Shown: piece after piece, positions 17,225-26,977 of the stretch
Layout of the letters: each line of letters starts with the position of its first letter
Numbering within the stretch: position 1 is the first letter of the stretch
Assembly: GCF_900112225.1 (NCBI RefSeq)
Contig: NZ_FOLD01000001.1
Span: forward strand, 62,001-126,000
From: Massilia yuzhufengensis
Lineage (GTDB): Bacteria > Pseudomonadota > Gammaproteobacteria > Burkholderiales > Burkholderiaceae_D
Direction: 5' to 3'
Length of the DNA stretch: 64,000 nt
The notes under the pieces: generated by a model
Databases searched by the model: none
What the model was told of the DNA's origin: nothing
What the model saw: the letters and a program-made list of their open reading frames with translations, nothing else
Made by a program: the position numbers and the translations under genes

Positions 17225-17863
17225 TCAGGTGCGGCGCGCCGGCTCGACCAGGAACAGCAGGGAGCCCATCAGCACCAGCACGGCGCCGAAGAGGCGGTTC
17301 TGGATCTTCACGGCGCGCACGTCGCGGAAAAAACGCTGCATCGAAGACGCCAGCGTGGCGTAGCCGTGCATGACGATGGAATCGATGGTCACCATGGTCA
17401 CGCCGAGGATGGCCAGCTGCGGCAGCAGCGGCGCGTCTTTCGAGATGAACTGCGGCAGCACCGCGACCATGAAGATGATGCCCTTGGGGTTGGTGGCGTT
17501 GGTCAGGAAGCCCGTCATCACGCGCTTGCCGAAGCTCGGGTGCGCGGCCAGGCCGGCGGTGCTCACCGGACCAGGTTCGGCCTTGGCGCGCCACTGCATC
17601 ACGCCCAGGTAGATCAGGTAGAGCGCGCCGACGGTCTTGACAATGGTGAAGGCCAGGCTTGAGGCCAGCAGCAGCGAGCCGACGCCGGCGCCGGCGATGA
17701 CCAGCACCAGGACCAGGCCCAGTTGCAGTCCCAGCACGGTGGCGCTGGCTTTCTTCAGGCCGTAGGCCAGGCCGTGCGACATCGACAGCACCGCGCCGGA
17801 GCCGGGCGAAATGGCGATCAGCGAACCGGCGATGACGAAGGCGATCCAGGTAGCGAAGCTCAT
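17225..17863 (-). CDS. LysE/RhtB family translocator
   Basis: A 212-residue inner-membrane protein with about six hydrophobic segments and the LysE-family start (AISPGSGAVLSMSHGLAYGL, about residues 16-37). Members export amino acids or their derivatives; the substrate is unknown. It stands alone between the FecR/DUF6600 gene and the HU gene. Confidence 0.88.
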   Translation of the reverse strand: MSFATWIAFVIAGSLIAISPGSGAVLSMSHGLAYGLKKASATVLGLQLGLVLVLVIAGAGVGSLLLASSLAFTIVKTVGALYLIYLGVMQWRAKAEPGPVSTAGLAAHPSFGKRVMTGFLTNATNPKGIIFMVAVLPQFISKDAPLLPQLAILGVTMVTIDSIVMHGYATLASSMQRFFRDVRAVKIQNRLFGAVLVLMGSLLFLVEPARRT

Positions 17864-17968
17864 GCTGTGGGGGGAGAGAGGGAAAGAGGGGGTGGAGCGG
17901 ACGACTGCGAAGCGGGGCCAGCGCGCGCGTCCGGACGGGCCGGAGCGCGGCGCGGGGCCAGGTACGGC

Positions 17969-18253
17969 TTACTTCTTCTTTGGATTGACGGCGGCTTTCA
18001 GCGTGGCGCCAGCTGCGAAGCGCGGCGACTTCGATGCAGCGATCTTGATGACGTCGCCGGTTGCCGGGTTGCGGCCCTTGCGCGCAGCGCGTTTGGTGAC
18101 CGAGAACGTGCCGAAGCCGGTGATACCAACCGTGTCGCCTTTTTTCAGGCGCTCGGTGATGATGTCGATGATCGTGTTCACAGCGCTGTTGGCAGCTGCG
18201 CCAGACATCTCGGTGCGCTTCGCGAATTCCGCGATCAGTTCGCCTTTTTTCAT
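17969..18253 (-). CDS. hupB: HU family DNA-binding protein
   Basis: A 94-residue nucleoid protein. It has the HU dimer helices (MKKGELIAEFAKRT) and the DNA-binding beta arm with GFGTFSVTKRAARKGRNPAT, where the RxGRNP signature intercalates DNA. The basic Lys tail is normal. Single-subunit HU is more likely than IHF given the tail and arm sequence. GGAGG lies shortly before the ATG. Confidence 0.93.
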   Translation of the reverse strand: MKKGELIAEFAKRTEMSGAAANSAVNTIIDIITERLKKGDTVGITGFGTFSVTKRAARKGRNPATGDVIKIAASKSPRFAAGATLKAAVNPKKK

Positions 18254-18341
18254 AAGTCCTCCGGGGTTAAAAGAGGGGGAAGATTAGCATAAATATTGCT
18301 GTATGTAATCTCGCTCCCCGGAGGCGTAACCCCAATGCGGA

Positions 18342-18551
18342 TCAGGCCATGCTGGTTTCGACGCCGGGCGCGGCCAGGCGATGGCGCAAGGCGGCGTTGA
18401 TCAGGGTCTGGTAACCGGTGCCGCAGCGCTCCGACAGGTTGCGGAATTCGTTCAGGACTTCGTCGTCGAGGTAGATCGTGATGCGGGTCTTGCGTTTCGG
18501 CGGGCGCGCGCGGCGTGCCGGTGCGGCTTGCAGGGTCGATTCGATATTCAT
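18342..18551 (-). CDS. BrnA-like ribbon-helix-helix antitoxin, no toxin nearby
   Basis: A 69-residue protein. After a basic N-terminus comes TRITIYLDDEVLNEF, a ribbon strand and helix, then GTGYQTLINAALRHRL, the BrnA-type pattern. The ATG at 18551 has GAAGGAGA 5 bases upstream. BrnA normally pairs with a BrnT toxin encoded just before it; no BrnT-like sequence is seen on either side. It may act alone as a repressor or control a distant toxin. Confidence 0.75.
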   Translation of the reverse strand: MNIESTLQAAPARRARPPKRKTRITIYLDDEVLNEFRNLSERCGTGYQTLINAALRHRLAAPGVETSMA

Positions 18552-18747
18552 GGCGTCTCCTTCGGTGGCGAGGCTGCAGTACCGCAGCCAACAGAATGCA
18601 CTATACGTATGCGTCTGTACGATCGCCTGCGAAAAGCGACGAGTTGCAGATTTACGCGACTGGAATGCAAAAAGCCGCGCTGAACCGTGTGACTGCAATC
18701 CACGCGTCGGGTACTATGATGCGAACTTGACATGATGGGAGCAATCG

Positions 18748-19686
<939 letters not shown>

Positions 19687-19692
19687 TTCCTC

Positions 19693-19721
19693 CAGGCCGT
19701 CCGTCCGGGCGGCCTGTTTTT
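19693..19721 (+). terminator. rho-independent terminator after yedI
   Basis: A ten-pair stem (CAGGCCGTCC with GGGCGGCCTG, one G-U pair) with a four-base loop and five T residues, 6 bases past the stop codon. Confidence 0.85.
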
Positions 19722-19732
19722 CCCTTTTTGTC

Positions 19733-20218
19733 CTACACTGAGCGCGGCGGTTCGTCGCGGCGCGACACGGCCGCCCCGGCGGCCAGTCCCAGCGCCAGCG
19801 CGGCGTACACGAAGGCCAGCGAAGGCGTGGAGAGGCGCTTTTCGTAGCCCGGCTGGAAGCGCTTGGGCGTGAGCTTGTAGTCGGCAAACGCCGCAAAGGC
19901 CGAGGTAGCCGCCGATGCCGTCAGGATGCCCACCGGGGTCTTGCGGTCAAGGTAGCGCCCGGCCACGCGCTCGAACACGATCGACCAGAAGGTGGAACTG
20001 GCATGGTGGATCAGGTAGCCCGGCACCGTGTAGCGCATCGACGGCGCGCTGTGCAGGGCAGCCTTGTCCCCATGCACGTAGTGGCTGACCGCGTTGGTGG
20101 GCGCGAAGGCGCTGCCGGTTTCCTTCTTGCCGACGATCGCCAGGGCCACCGTCGACAGGATGCTGGAGGCGGCGCCGGAGACGAGGCCGCGCTGAAGTGT
20201 GGTGGTCCAGTTTTGCAT
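19733..20218 (-). CDS. small multi-pass membrane protein, unknown function
   Basis: A 161-residue protein with three or four hydrophobic segments (VSGAASSILSTVALAIVG; PVGILTASAATSAFAAFADY; LAFVYAALALGLAAGA). The ATG at 20218 (MQNWTTTLQ) has an AAGAGGA site upstream and is preferred to a longer reading from 20305. I do not recognise a named family. It ends shortly after the yedI terminator on the opposite strand. Confidence 0.75.
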   Translation of the reverse strand: MQNWTTTLQRGLVSGAASSILSTVALAIVGKKETGSAFAPTNAVSHYVHGDKAALHSAPSMRYTVPGYLIHHASSTFWSIVFERVAGRYLDRKTPVGILTASAATSAFAAFADYKLTPKRFQPGYEKRLSTPSLAFVYAALALGLAAGAAVSRRDEPPRSV

Positions 20219-20331
20219 GAGGTCCTCTTGTCCTGGTTGGATGATGTTTCGATAACAATACCGATAAATTCCGCTTGCTGGCGCGCTGGACCAGCATGAC
20301 TTCACTAAGCCAAATTACCTAGGAGAAAACC

Positions 20332-21357
20332 ATGCAGGCATACCAGATTCTTCCCGGCGCCAACATCGACGGCTTGCAGTGCGTCGACTACCCCGCGCGC
20401 CAGCTCGGCCACGGCGAAGTGCGCATCCGCGTGCATGCCGTGTCGCTGAACTACCGCGACCTGATGGTGGCCAGCGGCAACTATCTCGTCACCGTGGACG
20501 ACCCTGTCATCCCTTGCTCGGACGGCGCCGGCGAAGTGCTCGAAGTGGGGCATGGCGTCACGCGCGTGCAGGTGGGCGACCGCGTGGCCGGCTCCTTCTT
20601 CCCGCACTGGGCCGACGGCGCCACGTCGGCAGAGAAAATCCGCCACTCGCTGGGAGGCGACATCGACGGCATGCTGGCCGAGGAAGTGGTGCTGCACCAG
20701 GATGCGCTGGCCAGGATTCCGGCCTCCTTGACCTTCGTCGAGGCGTCCACCATGCCCTGCGCCGGCGTCACCGCGTGGAATGCGATCTTCGTGTCCAGCA
20801 ATGGGCTCAAACCGGGCGACACCGTGCTGCTGCTGGGGACCGGCGGCGTGTCGGTGCTGGGCATGCAGCTGGCCAGGGCGGCCGGCCTGCGCACCATCAT
20901 CACCTCGTCCAGCGACGACAAGCTGCAGCGTGCGCGCGACCTGGGCGCCCACCACACCATCAACTACCGGGAAATCCCGGAATGGCACGAGGAAGTGCTG
21001 GCGCTCACGCAGGGCAAGGGCGCCAACGTGGTGCTGGAAGTGGGCGGCAAGGGCACGGTGAACCGCTCGGTGTCGGCGGCGGCGATGGGCGGCACGGTGG
21101 CGATCATCGGCGGCGTGAGCGGCTTTGGCGGCGAGGTGAACCCGGCCGCGCTGCTGGCCACCGCCAAGCGCATGGTCGGCATTTTCGTGGGCAGCCGCGC
21201 CATGCTGGAAGACGTGATGCGCTTTGCCGACGTGGCCGGCATCAAGCCGGTGATCGACCGCGTGTTCCCGTTCGGGCAGGCGGCCGATGCCTACCGCTAC
21301 ATGGAATCGGGCTCGCACTTCGGCAAGGTGGTCATCGACGTCACCCACCGGGGCTGA
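20332..21357 (+). CDS. medium-chain alcohol dehydrogenase/quinone reductase-like oxidoreductase
   Basis: A 341-residue MDR-family oxidoreductase. It has a GroES-like N-terminal half (VRIRVHAVSLNYRDLMV) and a Rossmann half with VLLLGTGGVSVLGMQLARAA. The four structural-zinc cysteines of classical alcohol dehydrogenases are missing, so it is either a one-zinc or a zinc-free member. The substrate is unknown. AGGAG precedes the ATG at 20332. It ends 1 base from the convergent glutaminyl cyclase gene. Confidence 0.85.
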   Translation: MQAYQILPGANIDGLQCVDYPARQLGHGEVRIRVHAVSLNYRDLMVASGNYLVTVDDPVIPCSDGAGEVLEVGHGVTRVQVGDRVAGSFFPHWADGATSAEKIRHSLGGDIDGMLAEEVVLHQDALARIPASLTFVEASTMPCAGVTAWNAIFVSSNGLKPGDTVLLLGTGGVSVLGMQLARAAGLRTIITSSSDDKLQRARDLGAHHTINYREIPEWHEEVLALTQGKGANVVLEVGGKGTVNRSVSAAAMGGTVAIIGGVSGFGGEVNPAALLATAKRMVGIFVGSRAMLEDVMRFADVAGIKPVIDRVFPFGQAADAYRYMESGSHFGKVVIDVTHRG

Positions 21358-21358
21358 T

Positions 21359-22141
21359 TCAGCGCTTCGGCGGCACCAGTTCGATTTCGTACAGCTTGGG
21401 CCACAGCTTGCCGGTGACGAACAGGCGCTTGCCCTTGCTGTCCCAGGCGATGCCGTTCAGGACGGCGTCCGGGTCGGCCGTGCCGCGCTGCGCGGGCGGC
21501 AGCAGGCCTTCGAGGTTGATCACGCCTTTCACGGCGCCGCTGGCCGGGTCGATGCGCACGATCAGGTCGGTGCCCCAGACGTTCGAGAACAGTTCGCCGT
21601 CGACCATTTCCAGCTCGTTCAGCTTGGGGATCGGCTTGCCCTGGTGGGTGACCTGGATGCGGCGCAGCTCCCTGAAGGTCTTGGGTTCGAGGATGCGGAT
21701 GAACGAGCTGCCGTCGCTCATGTAAACCTGCCTGGCGTCGCTCGCCAGGCCCCAGCCTTCGCCGACGTACTTGAAGGTGTTCTTCAGCTTGAAGCTCTTG
21801 CTGTCGTAGACGTAGCCGACCTGCGAGGTCCAGGTGAGCGCGACGATATCGTTGCCGACGGGCGTCGAGCCTTCGCCGAAGACCTCGGCCGGCATGTCGG
21901 CCTTTTGCACCACCTTGCCGCTGCCCAGGTCCACCTTGCGCAGCGACGAGGTGCCGTTGCGGCCCGTGGTCTCGTACAGGTGGCCGTCGCGGAAAAACAG
22001 GCCCTGGGTGAAGGCCGCCTGGTCGTGCGGGTAGGTGTTCTTGACGACGAAGCCGTACACCGGGACGGCCGCCTGGGCTGCGCCGGCGACGGTGGCGGCA
22101 AACGTGGCGGCGAGAGCGATGGTGGCGAGAGTTGTGCGCAT
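21359..22141 (-). CDS. glutaminyl-peptide cyclotransferase
   Basis: A 260-residue exported enzyme of the plant/bacterial beta-propeller type. A signal peptide (about residues 1-24, ending AQAA) is followed by FVVKNTYPHDQAAFTQGLFF, the conserved family start, and GNDIVALTWTSQVGYVYD. It converts N-terminal glutamine of periplasmic proteins into pyroglutamate, which protects against aminopeptidases. It is a single-gene unit. Confidence 0.88.
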   Translation of the reverse strand: MRTTLATIALAATFAATVAGAAQAAVPVYGFVVKNTYPHDQAAFTQGLFFRDGHLYETTGRNGTSSLRKVDLGSGKVVQKADMPAEVFGEGSTPVGNDIVALTWTSQVGYVYDSKSFKLKNTFKYVGEGWGLASDARQVYMSDGSSFIRILEPKTFRELRRIQVTHQGKPIPKLNELEMVDGELFSNVWGTDLIVRIDPASGAVKGVINLEGLLPPAQRGTADPDAVLNGIAWDSKGKRLFVTGKLWPKLYEIELVPPKR

Positions 22142-22191
22142 GACGGGAAATGTAGCACGATCGCGCCGCAGCCGGCTGCGCCGCCGCGGGT

Positions 22192-22878
22192 TCAGAACAG
22201 CGACAGGTTCGGCGACGGTTCCGGCGCCGCTTTGCGCACCGTCTGCGGCGCGGCCCAGTCCTTCATGCGCTCGGACGGGTAGTGCCGCAGGAAGCTGCGC
22301 GCCGTCTCCACGTCGCGGCAGGCCAGCCAGTCTTCGAGTTCATCCGGCGCGATCACCACCAGCGAACGCTTTTCATCGCCAGGCTTGTGCATGCGCGACA
22401 TCAGCGGGTGCTGGTCGGCGTTGATCGTGATCTGGGTGAACGAAGACTCCACCGTCCCATCGGCCTCGGTCCATTCGCGCCACAGGCCGGCGACCATGAA
22501 GGGGCTGTCGTCGTGCATGCCGATCGCGTGGCGCAGCGCGCGCCCGCTCTCGTAGCAGGGCTCGTAGAACCAGGCCATGGGCACGGCGCACAGCTGCAGC
22601 CGGCGCCAGGCCGGCGCGAAGGAGCGCCGCTCGCCCAGCGATTCGGCGCGCGCGTTCATGGTGTCGAAGGGTTTGACGCCGGGCGGGATGCGGCGGCGCG
22701 GCACCATGCCATAGCTGGCCAGGCAGGCGGACGGGCGGCCATCAACGCCGGCGCGGATGATCGGCGCGCTGTAGTCCTTCCAGACTTCATCGGGCCAGCG
22801 CCAGTCGGCCGGCAGTTCGCTGAAGGCGCCGAGCGTGCCGAATTGTTCGCGGGTGGGAGAGTGATAATTGACGCACAT
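22192..22878 (-). CDS. SOS response-associated peptidase (SRAP/HMCES-YedK family)
   Basis: A 228-residue SRAP protein. Cys2 (MCVNYHSP), used to form a thiazolidine crosslink with abasic sites in single-stranded DNA, is present. NARAESL and the PMAWFYEPCY segment correspond to the conserved active-site region. It protects abasic DNA at forks. The usual MCGR opening is changed to MCVN. Confidence 0.87.
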   Translation of the reverse strand: MCVNYHSPTREQFGTLGAFSELPADWRWPDEVWKDYSAPIIRAGVDGRPSACLASYGMVPRRRIPPGVKPFDTMNARAESLGERRSFAPAWRRLQLCAVPMAWFYEPCYESGRALRHAIGMHDDSPFMVAGLWREWTEADGTVESSFTQITINADQHPLMSRMHKPGDEKRSLVVIAPDELEDWLACRDVETARSFLRHYPSERMKDWAAPQTVRKAAPEPSPNLSLF

Positions 22879-22924
22879 GGTCCGTCCAGCATAGTGTGGC
22901 CGGCGGCGCTTGGCAACCGGGCCG

Positions 22925-23404
22925 CTAGAAGTAGGCGATCAGCCGGCCGCAGGCGATCACGGCGATCCACAGGCCAAGGGAGAGCAGGGCGTGCAGCAGC
23001 GCCCGTGGCGGCGCTCGCCCCGTCCAGGCGTCGGCCTGGCCATACGGCCCCGCATGGAAGGCCAGCGCGTTCACGCCGGCGAGAAGGATCAGCCCGAGCT
23101 TGAGCAGGAACACGCGGTTGGCCAGCAGCGCCAGCGGATCGGCCACGAGCAGCAGCAGCCCGGTGGGCACGACCAGCAGCATGCTGCCGGCCGACCAGGG
23201 CAGCAGGTGGCGCGCCAGCGCTTTCACCGGCAACTGGCGGCCGAAGCCCAGCACGCGCAGGTCGAACATCGCCACCGCGCCCACCAGCACGGCGAAGCCG
23301 ACGATGTGGAGCGTCTCGACGATCGGGTACAGCCATGCATGCTCGCGCAGGGCCTGCGCCAGCGGCAAGGACGCGGCGAACCTGGCCGCGTCTTGCCAGG
23401 GCAT
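22925..23404 (-). CDS. DUF6644-like four-helix membrane protein
   Basis: A 159-residue inner-membrane protein with four or five hydrophobic segments. HIVGFAVLVGAVAMFDLRVLG with histidines at helix ends resembles CopD and other haem- or metal-binding membrane proteins. Its ATG shares a base with the stop of the upstream DUF6152 gene (TGATG), so the two are translationally coupled and probably act together in the envelope. Function unknown. Confidence 0.8.
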   Translation of the reverse strand: MPWQDAARFAASLPLAQALREHAWLYPIVETLHIVGFAVLVGAVAMFDLRVLGFGRQLPVKALARHLLPWSAGSMLLVVPTGLLLLVADPLALLANRVFLLKLGLILLAGVNALAFHAGPYGQADAWTGRAPPRALLHALLSLGLWIAVIACGRLIAYF

Positions 23405-23742
23405 CAGCGCAGCTCCGTGGTCTTGTCCTTGATGGTGATGCGTTCTGCGCGCAGCTCGGTGGCGTTGCTGCGGTGGGGATAGCCGTGCACCGTGGCCTGG
23501 TTGCCGGCCACCAGGTTTTCCTTCGGCAGGCCGCGGTTTTCCATGCGGCCCGGGGGCGCCAGCACCACCAGCCAGGTCTTGTCGGCGGTCTTGAGCCGCA
23601 CGAAACCATGCGGCTGCAGGTAGCCCGACTCTTCGATGGTGCCGGACAGCGTGAGCGGCTTGTCGGCGTTGTATTCGCTCCAGCCGTGATGGGCGGAAGC
23701 GGTGGTGGCCACCAGTGCGGCCAGCAGAAACCAGCGTTTCAT
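23404..23742 (-). CDS. DUF6152 family periplasmic protein
   Basis: A 112-residue exported protein. A signal peptide ends near TTASA (residue 18), and the mature protein starts HHGWSEYNADKPLTLSG, with a His-His pair that could bind metal. It then forms a small beta domain (ESGYLQPHGFVRLKT). The ATG at 23742 has CAGGAGT upstream. It is coupled to the DUF6644-like gene. Possible role in metal or redox chemistry of the envelope is inference only. Confidence 0.8.
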   Translation of the reverse strand: MKRWFLLAALVATTASAHHGWSEYNADKPLTLSGTIEESGYLQPHGFVRLKTADKTWLVVLAPPGRMENRGLPKENLVAGNQATVHGYPHRSNATELRAERITIKDKTTELR

Positions 23743-23815
23743 GGAGACACTCCTGTTAAGGAAAACACAAGCGATTGTACGCCCGCTTTTCCCGCGATGG
23801 CGATATGCTGTGCGG

Positions 23816-24301
23816 ATGCCTGAACAACGCAGGGCCGAGCCGGCCGACCTTCCTGAACTGTGGGCGCTGCGTACCCGTGCGGTACGCACGAGCTGCGCCT
23901 CGCACTACGCCCCGGACGTCATCGACGCCTGGTGCGCTGCGCCGCCACCCGACCGGCTGCCGGCGCTGCTGGCAGGCGGCGGTGGCCTGGTGGTCGAAGA
24001 AGTTGGGCAGGTTCAGGGCTACGCGATCCTCGACCTGGCCACCGGCGAGCTCGATGCCGCCTTTGTCGACCCGGCGCAGCAGGGCCGCGGCATCGCCCGG
24101 CGGCTGCTGGCGGCGCTCGACGCCATGGCGGTGCAGCACGGCCTGCGCCGGCTGTTCCTGTCCGCCTCGCTCAATGCGGTGCCCTTCTACCAGCAGGCCG
24201 GCTACGTGGCGCTGCGGCGCGAAACCTACCCGCACCGCAGCGGCCTGCAGCTGGAATCGGTCTACATGGAGAAGGAGCTCGCCCCGCTCACACGAAGCTG
24301 A
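23816..24301 (+). CDS. GNAT family N-acetyltransferase
   Basis: A 161-residue acetyltransferase. The acetyl-CoA loop is VDPAQQGRGIARRLLAAL (Q-x-x-G-x-G/A form), followed by the C-terminal strand ASLNAVPFYQQAGYV. It starts at ATG 23816, 73 bases from the divergent DUF6152 gene. Its end overlaps the nitroreductase gene by 14 bases tail to tail. Substrate unknown. Confidence 0.87.
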   Translation: MPEQRRAEPADLPELWALRTRAVRTSCASHYAPDVIDAWCAAPPPDRLPALLAGGGGLVVEEVGQVQGYAILDLATGELDAAFVDPAQQGRGIARRLLAALDAMAVQHGLRRLFLSASLNAVPFYQQAGYVALRRETYPHRSGLQLESVYMEKELAPLTRS

Positions 24302-24941
24302 AGGTCAGCTCCTGCGGCAGGCGCGACTTCGGCAGGCCGGCGTTGAAATCCGCACCCGAGTGGTAGCCGAAGCTGGCCAGCACCACGCTGCCCAGGCCCT
24401 GGGCGTACAGGCCGAATTCTTCGTCCAGGATCTGCTGGTCGAAGCCTTCCATCGGCGTGGCGTCGATGCCGAGCGAGGCGGCGCCCAGCAGGGCGGTGCC
24501 CAGCGCCAGGTAGACCTGCTTTTCCAGCCACTGCGGCAGGTCGCGCGTGCCGAAACGGTGCTGGCGCACGTAGCCGCGGCGGCCGGCGTCCTGGCCCGCG
24601 CGCGCCGCATCGTCGCGGAAGCGCCCGTCCTGGCCTTCCTGCGCCAGCAGGCGTTCGAGGTGGGCGTCATCCATGTCGATGCGCGAGCAGAACACGATCA
24701 CGTGCGAGGCGTCGAGGATCTTCGACATGTTGTAGCCGTAGCCGCCCTGGGCCGCCCTGGCCACACGCGCCTTGCCTTCGGGCGTACTGGCGACGATGAA
24801 GTGCCAGGGTTGCGAGTTCACCGAGGAAGGGCTGTGGCGCAGCAGGGAGTACAGCTGCTGCATCAGTTCTTCGGGCACACGGCGTTCGCTGTCGTAGGCC
24901 TTGGCGGTGTGGCGGGTGCGGGCTGCTGCGAGAATATCCAT
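24288..24941 (-). CDS. nfsB: NfsB-like NAD(P)H nitroreductase
   Basis: A 217-residue FMN-dependent oxidoreductase. The FMN-binding opening ARTRHTAKAYDSERRVP and SPSSVNSQPWHFIV are as in oxygen-insensitive nitroreductase NfsB and dihydropteridine reductase. GIDATPMEGFD and LGSVVLASFGY complete the family pattern. It reduces nitroaromatics and quinones in the cytoplasm. It is 22 bases downstream of the next oxidoreductase gene, so the two are probably cotranscribed. Confidence 0.9.
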   Translation of the reverse strand: MDILAAARTRHTAKAYDSERRVPEELMQQLYSLLRHSPSSVNSQPWHFIVASTPEGKARVARAAQGGYGYNMSKILDASHVIVFCSRIDMDDAHLERLLAQEGQDGRFRDDAARAGQDAGRRGYVRQHRFGTRDLPQWLEKQVYLALGTALLGAASLGIDATPMEGFDQQILDEEFGLYAQGLGSVVLASFGYHSGADFNAGLPKSRLPQELTFSFV

Positions 24942-24963
24942 CTGGGTTCTTTCTTTATTTGTT

Positions 24964-25971
24964 TCAAAAATGTTCGAGCACGATCTTGCCGACCGCGCGG
25001 CCGCTTTCGATCAGCGCGTGCGCGCGGCGCAGGTTCTCGGCCGAGATGGCGCCGAAATGCTCGCCCAAGGTCGTGCGCAGCAGGCCGTCGTCGACCATCT
25101 GCGCCACGCGACCCAGCAGCTGGTGCTGCTTGATCATGTCAGGCGTTTCAAACATGGAGCGCGTGAACATCAGCTCCCAGTGCAGCGAAATCGATTTGCG
25201 CTTGAGCGGCACGGCGTCAAGCTGCGCCGGGTCGTCGATCAGCGCCAACTGGCCCTGGGGCGCAAGGATATCGACAATCGCGTCATAGTGCTGGTCGGTG
25301 TGCGTGAGGCTGATGACGATGTCCACCGCCGGGATGCCGAGCGCCTCCAGCTGGGGGCGAAGCGGCGCGTTGTGGTCGACCACGTGGTGGGCGCCGAGCG
25401 TGCGCACCCAGTCGGCGGTTTCGACGCGCGAAGCGGTGCCGATGACGGTAAGCGCGGTCAGCTTGCGCGCCAGCTGGACCAGGATCGAGCCCACGCCGCC
25501 GGCCGCGCCGATCACCAGCACCGACTTGCCGGCGCCGCCTTGCTCTTCCACGCGCAGGCGGTCGAACAGCAGTTCCCACGCGGTGATCGAGGTCAGGGGC
25601 AGGGCGGCGGCCTGGGCGAAGTCGAGCGAGGCCGGCTTGCGGCCGACGATGCGTTCGTCCACCGTTTGAAACTCGCTGTTGGAACCCGGGCGCACCAGCG
25701 AGCCGGCATAGAACACTTCGTCGCCCGGCGCGAACAGGGTCACCTGCGCACCCACCGCGCGCACGATGCCGCTCGCATCCCAGCCCAGCACGCGCGGTTC
25801 AAGCACCGCGGCATTGCGGCGAATCTTGGTATCCACCGGGTTGACCGACACGGCGCGCACTTCCACCAGCAGGTCGTGCGGGCCGGTCCGCGGCATAGGC
25901 AATTCGATCTCCTGCAGGGAAGCCGGGTCGCTGATGGGCAGGCCGTGCTGCGTATACACTACTGCTTTCAT
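24964..25971 (-). CDS. zinc-binding alcohol dehydrogenase family oxidoreductase
   Basis: A 335-residue MDR protein (quinone-reductase branch). It starts MKAVVYTQHGLPISDP, then VSVNPVDTKIRR and the Rossmann loop VIGAAGGVGSILVQLARK. It lacks structural-zinc cysteines. ATG 25971 was chosen over longer frames because the sequence becomes family-like there. It is divergent from a LysR regulator 100 bases away, with the nitroreductase gene downstream: a small redox operon under that regulator is likely. Confidence 0.87.
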   Translation of the reverse strand: MKAVVYTQHGLPISDPASLQEIELPMPRTGPHDLLVEVRAVSVNPVDTKIRRNAAVLEPRVLGWDASGIVRAVGAQVTLFAPGDEVFYAGSLVRPGSNSEFQTVDERIVGRKPASLDFAQAAALPLTSITAWELLFDRLRVEEQGGAGKSVLVIGAAGGVGSILVQLARKLTALTVIGTASRVETADWVRTLGAHHVVDHNAPLRPQLEALGIPAVDIVISLTHTDQHYDAIVDILAPQGQLALIDDPAQLDAVPLKRKSISLHWELMFTRSMFETPDMIKQHQLLGRVAQMVDDGLLRTTLGEHFGAISAENLRRAHALIESGRAVGKIVLEHF

Positions 25972-26071
25972 GTTGAATCTCCGGTAAGTTTGGCTTGCCT
26001 GGCATTCTAGACAGCATCCCGGCACCGAAAAACCGTGCTGGAGCGATTTCACTTTCACGCCTGGAGAGAAA

Positions 26072-26977
26072 ATGATCAGGCTCGACGACCTGGCGATGTT
26101 CGTCCGCAGCGCCGCCCTCGGCAGCTTTTCCCGGGCCGCGCGCGAAGTCAACCTGCTGCCCGGCCAGGCCAGCGCGGCGATCGGGCGCCTCGAGCGCGAA
26201 CTCGATATCCGCCTGTTCGCGCGCTCGACCCGCAGCCTGCGCCTGACCGAGGAGGGCAAGCGCTACCTGCCCTTCGCCCAGGATGCGCTGCAGGCGCTGC
26301 GCGACGGCGTCGAGGGCATGCGCGGCGATGCGGCGTCGCTCAGCGGCACGCTGCAGATCGCGGCGCCCTCGGACTTCGGGCGCAACCTGCTGCTGCCGTG
26401 GATCTCGGAATTCCGCCGCGCCCACCCGAATCTCGACATCCAGCTGTTGGTGTCGGACCAGGTGGCGGACGTGTTCCGCGACCCGGTGGACATCGCAGTG
26501 CGCTACGGCCAGATCGACGACGCCAGCTTCGTCGCCTTGCCGATCGCACCCGCCAACCGGCGCGTGCTGGTGGCGTCGCCCGCCTACATCGCGCGCCACG
26601 GCCGGCCGGCCTCGCTCGACGAGCTGGCCAACCACAACTGCCTGCAGTACCGGCTGCGCGGGCGCACCTACGACCGCTGGTCCTTCCCGCTGCCGGAGGG
26701 CGCGAAAGTGGTGCAGGTGGCGGGGAGCCTGGTCAGCGACGATGCCGACGTGGTGCGGCGCTGGGGGGTGGCGGGCGAAGGCATCGTCTACAAATCCTGG
26801 CTCGACGTGAGCGAAGACGTGGCGCAGGGGCGGCTGGAAGTGCTGCTGCCTGGCGTGCCCGGCGAGCCAACGCCGCTGAACCTGGTGTGCCCGCACCGCA
26901 AGCAGTTCTCGCCGGCGGTCAAGCTGCTGCACGCGCTGATCGAGGAACGCTGCCGGCCCCTCGCCAGGCCGGACTAA
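26072..26977 (+). CDS. LysR family transcriptional regulator
   Basis: A 301-residue LysR regulator. The N-terminal helix-turn-helix (MIRLDDLAMFVRSAALGSFS, then LPGQASAAIGRLERELDIRLF) is followed by the effector domain. The CrgA-like C-terminal segments (LQYRLRGRTYDRW) fit the oxidoreductase-controlling subgroup. It is divergent from the zinc-binding dehydrogenase and nitroreductase genes, its likely targets. Its stop overlaps the convergent nitronate monooxygenase gene by 4 bases. Confidence 0.9.
   Translation: MIRLDDLAMFVRSAALGSFSRAAREVNLLPGQASAAIGRLERELDIRLFARSTRSLRLTEEGKRYLPFAQDALQALRDGVEGMRGDAASLSGTLQIAAPSDFGRNLLLPWISEFRRAHPNLDIQLLVSDQVADVFRDPVDIAVRYGQIDDASFVALPIAPANRRVLVASPAYIARHGRPASLDELANHNCLQYRLRGRTYDRWSFPLPEGAKVVQVAGSLVSDDADVVRRWGVAGEGIVYKSWLDVSEDVAQGRLEVLLPGVPGEPTPLNLVCPHRKQFSPAVKLLHALIEERCRPLARPD

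Noticed and set aside
18552..18747. Search for a BrnT toxin gene upstream of the BrnA-like gene
   Set aside because: No frame of suitable length or BrnT-like sequence was found; the region looks like promoter DNA between divergent genes.
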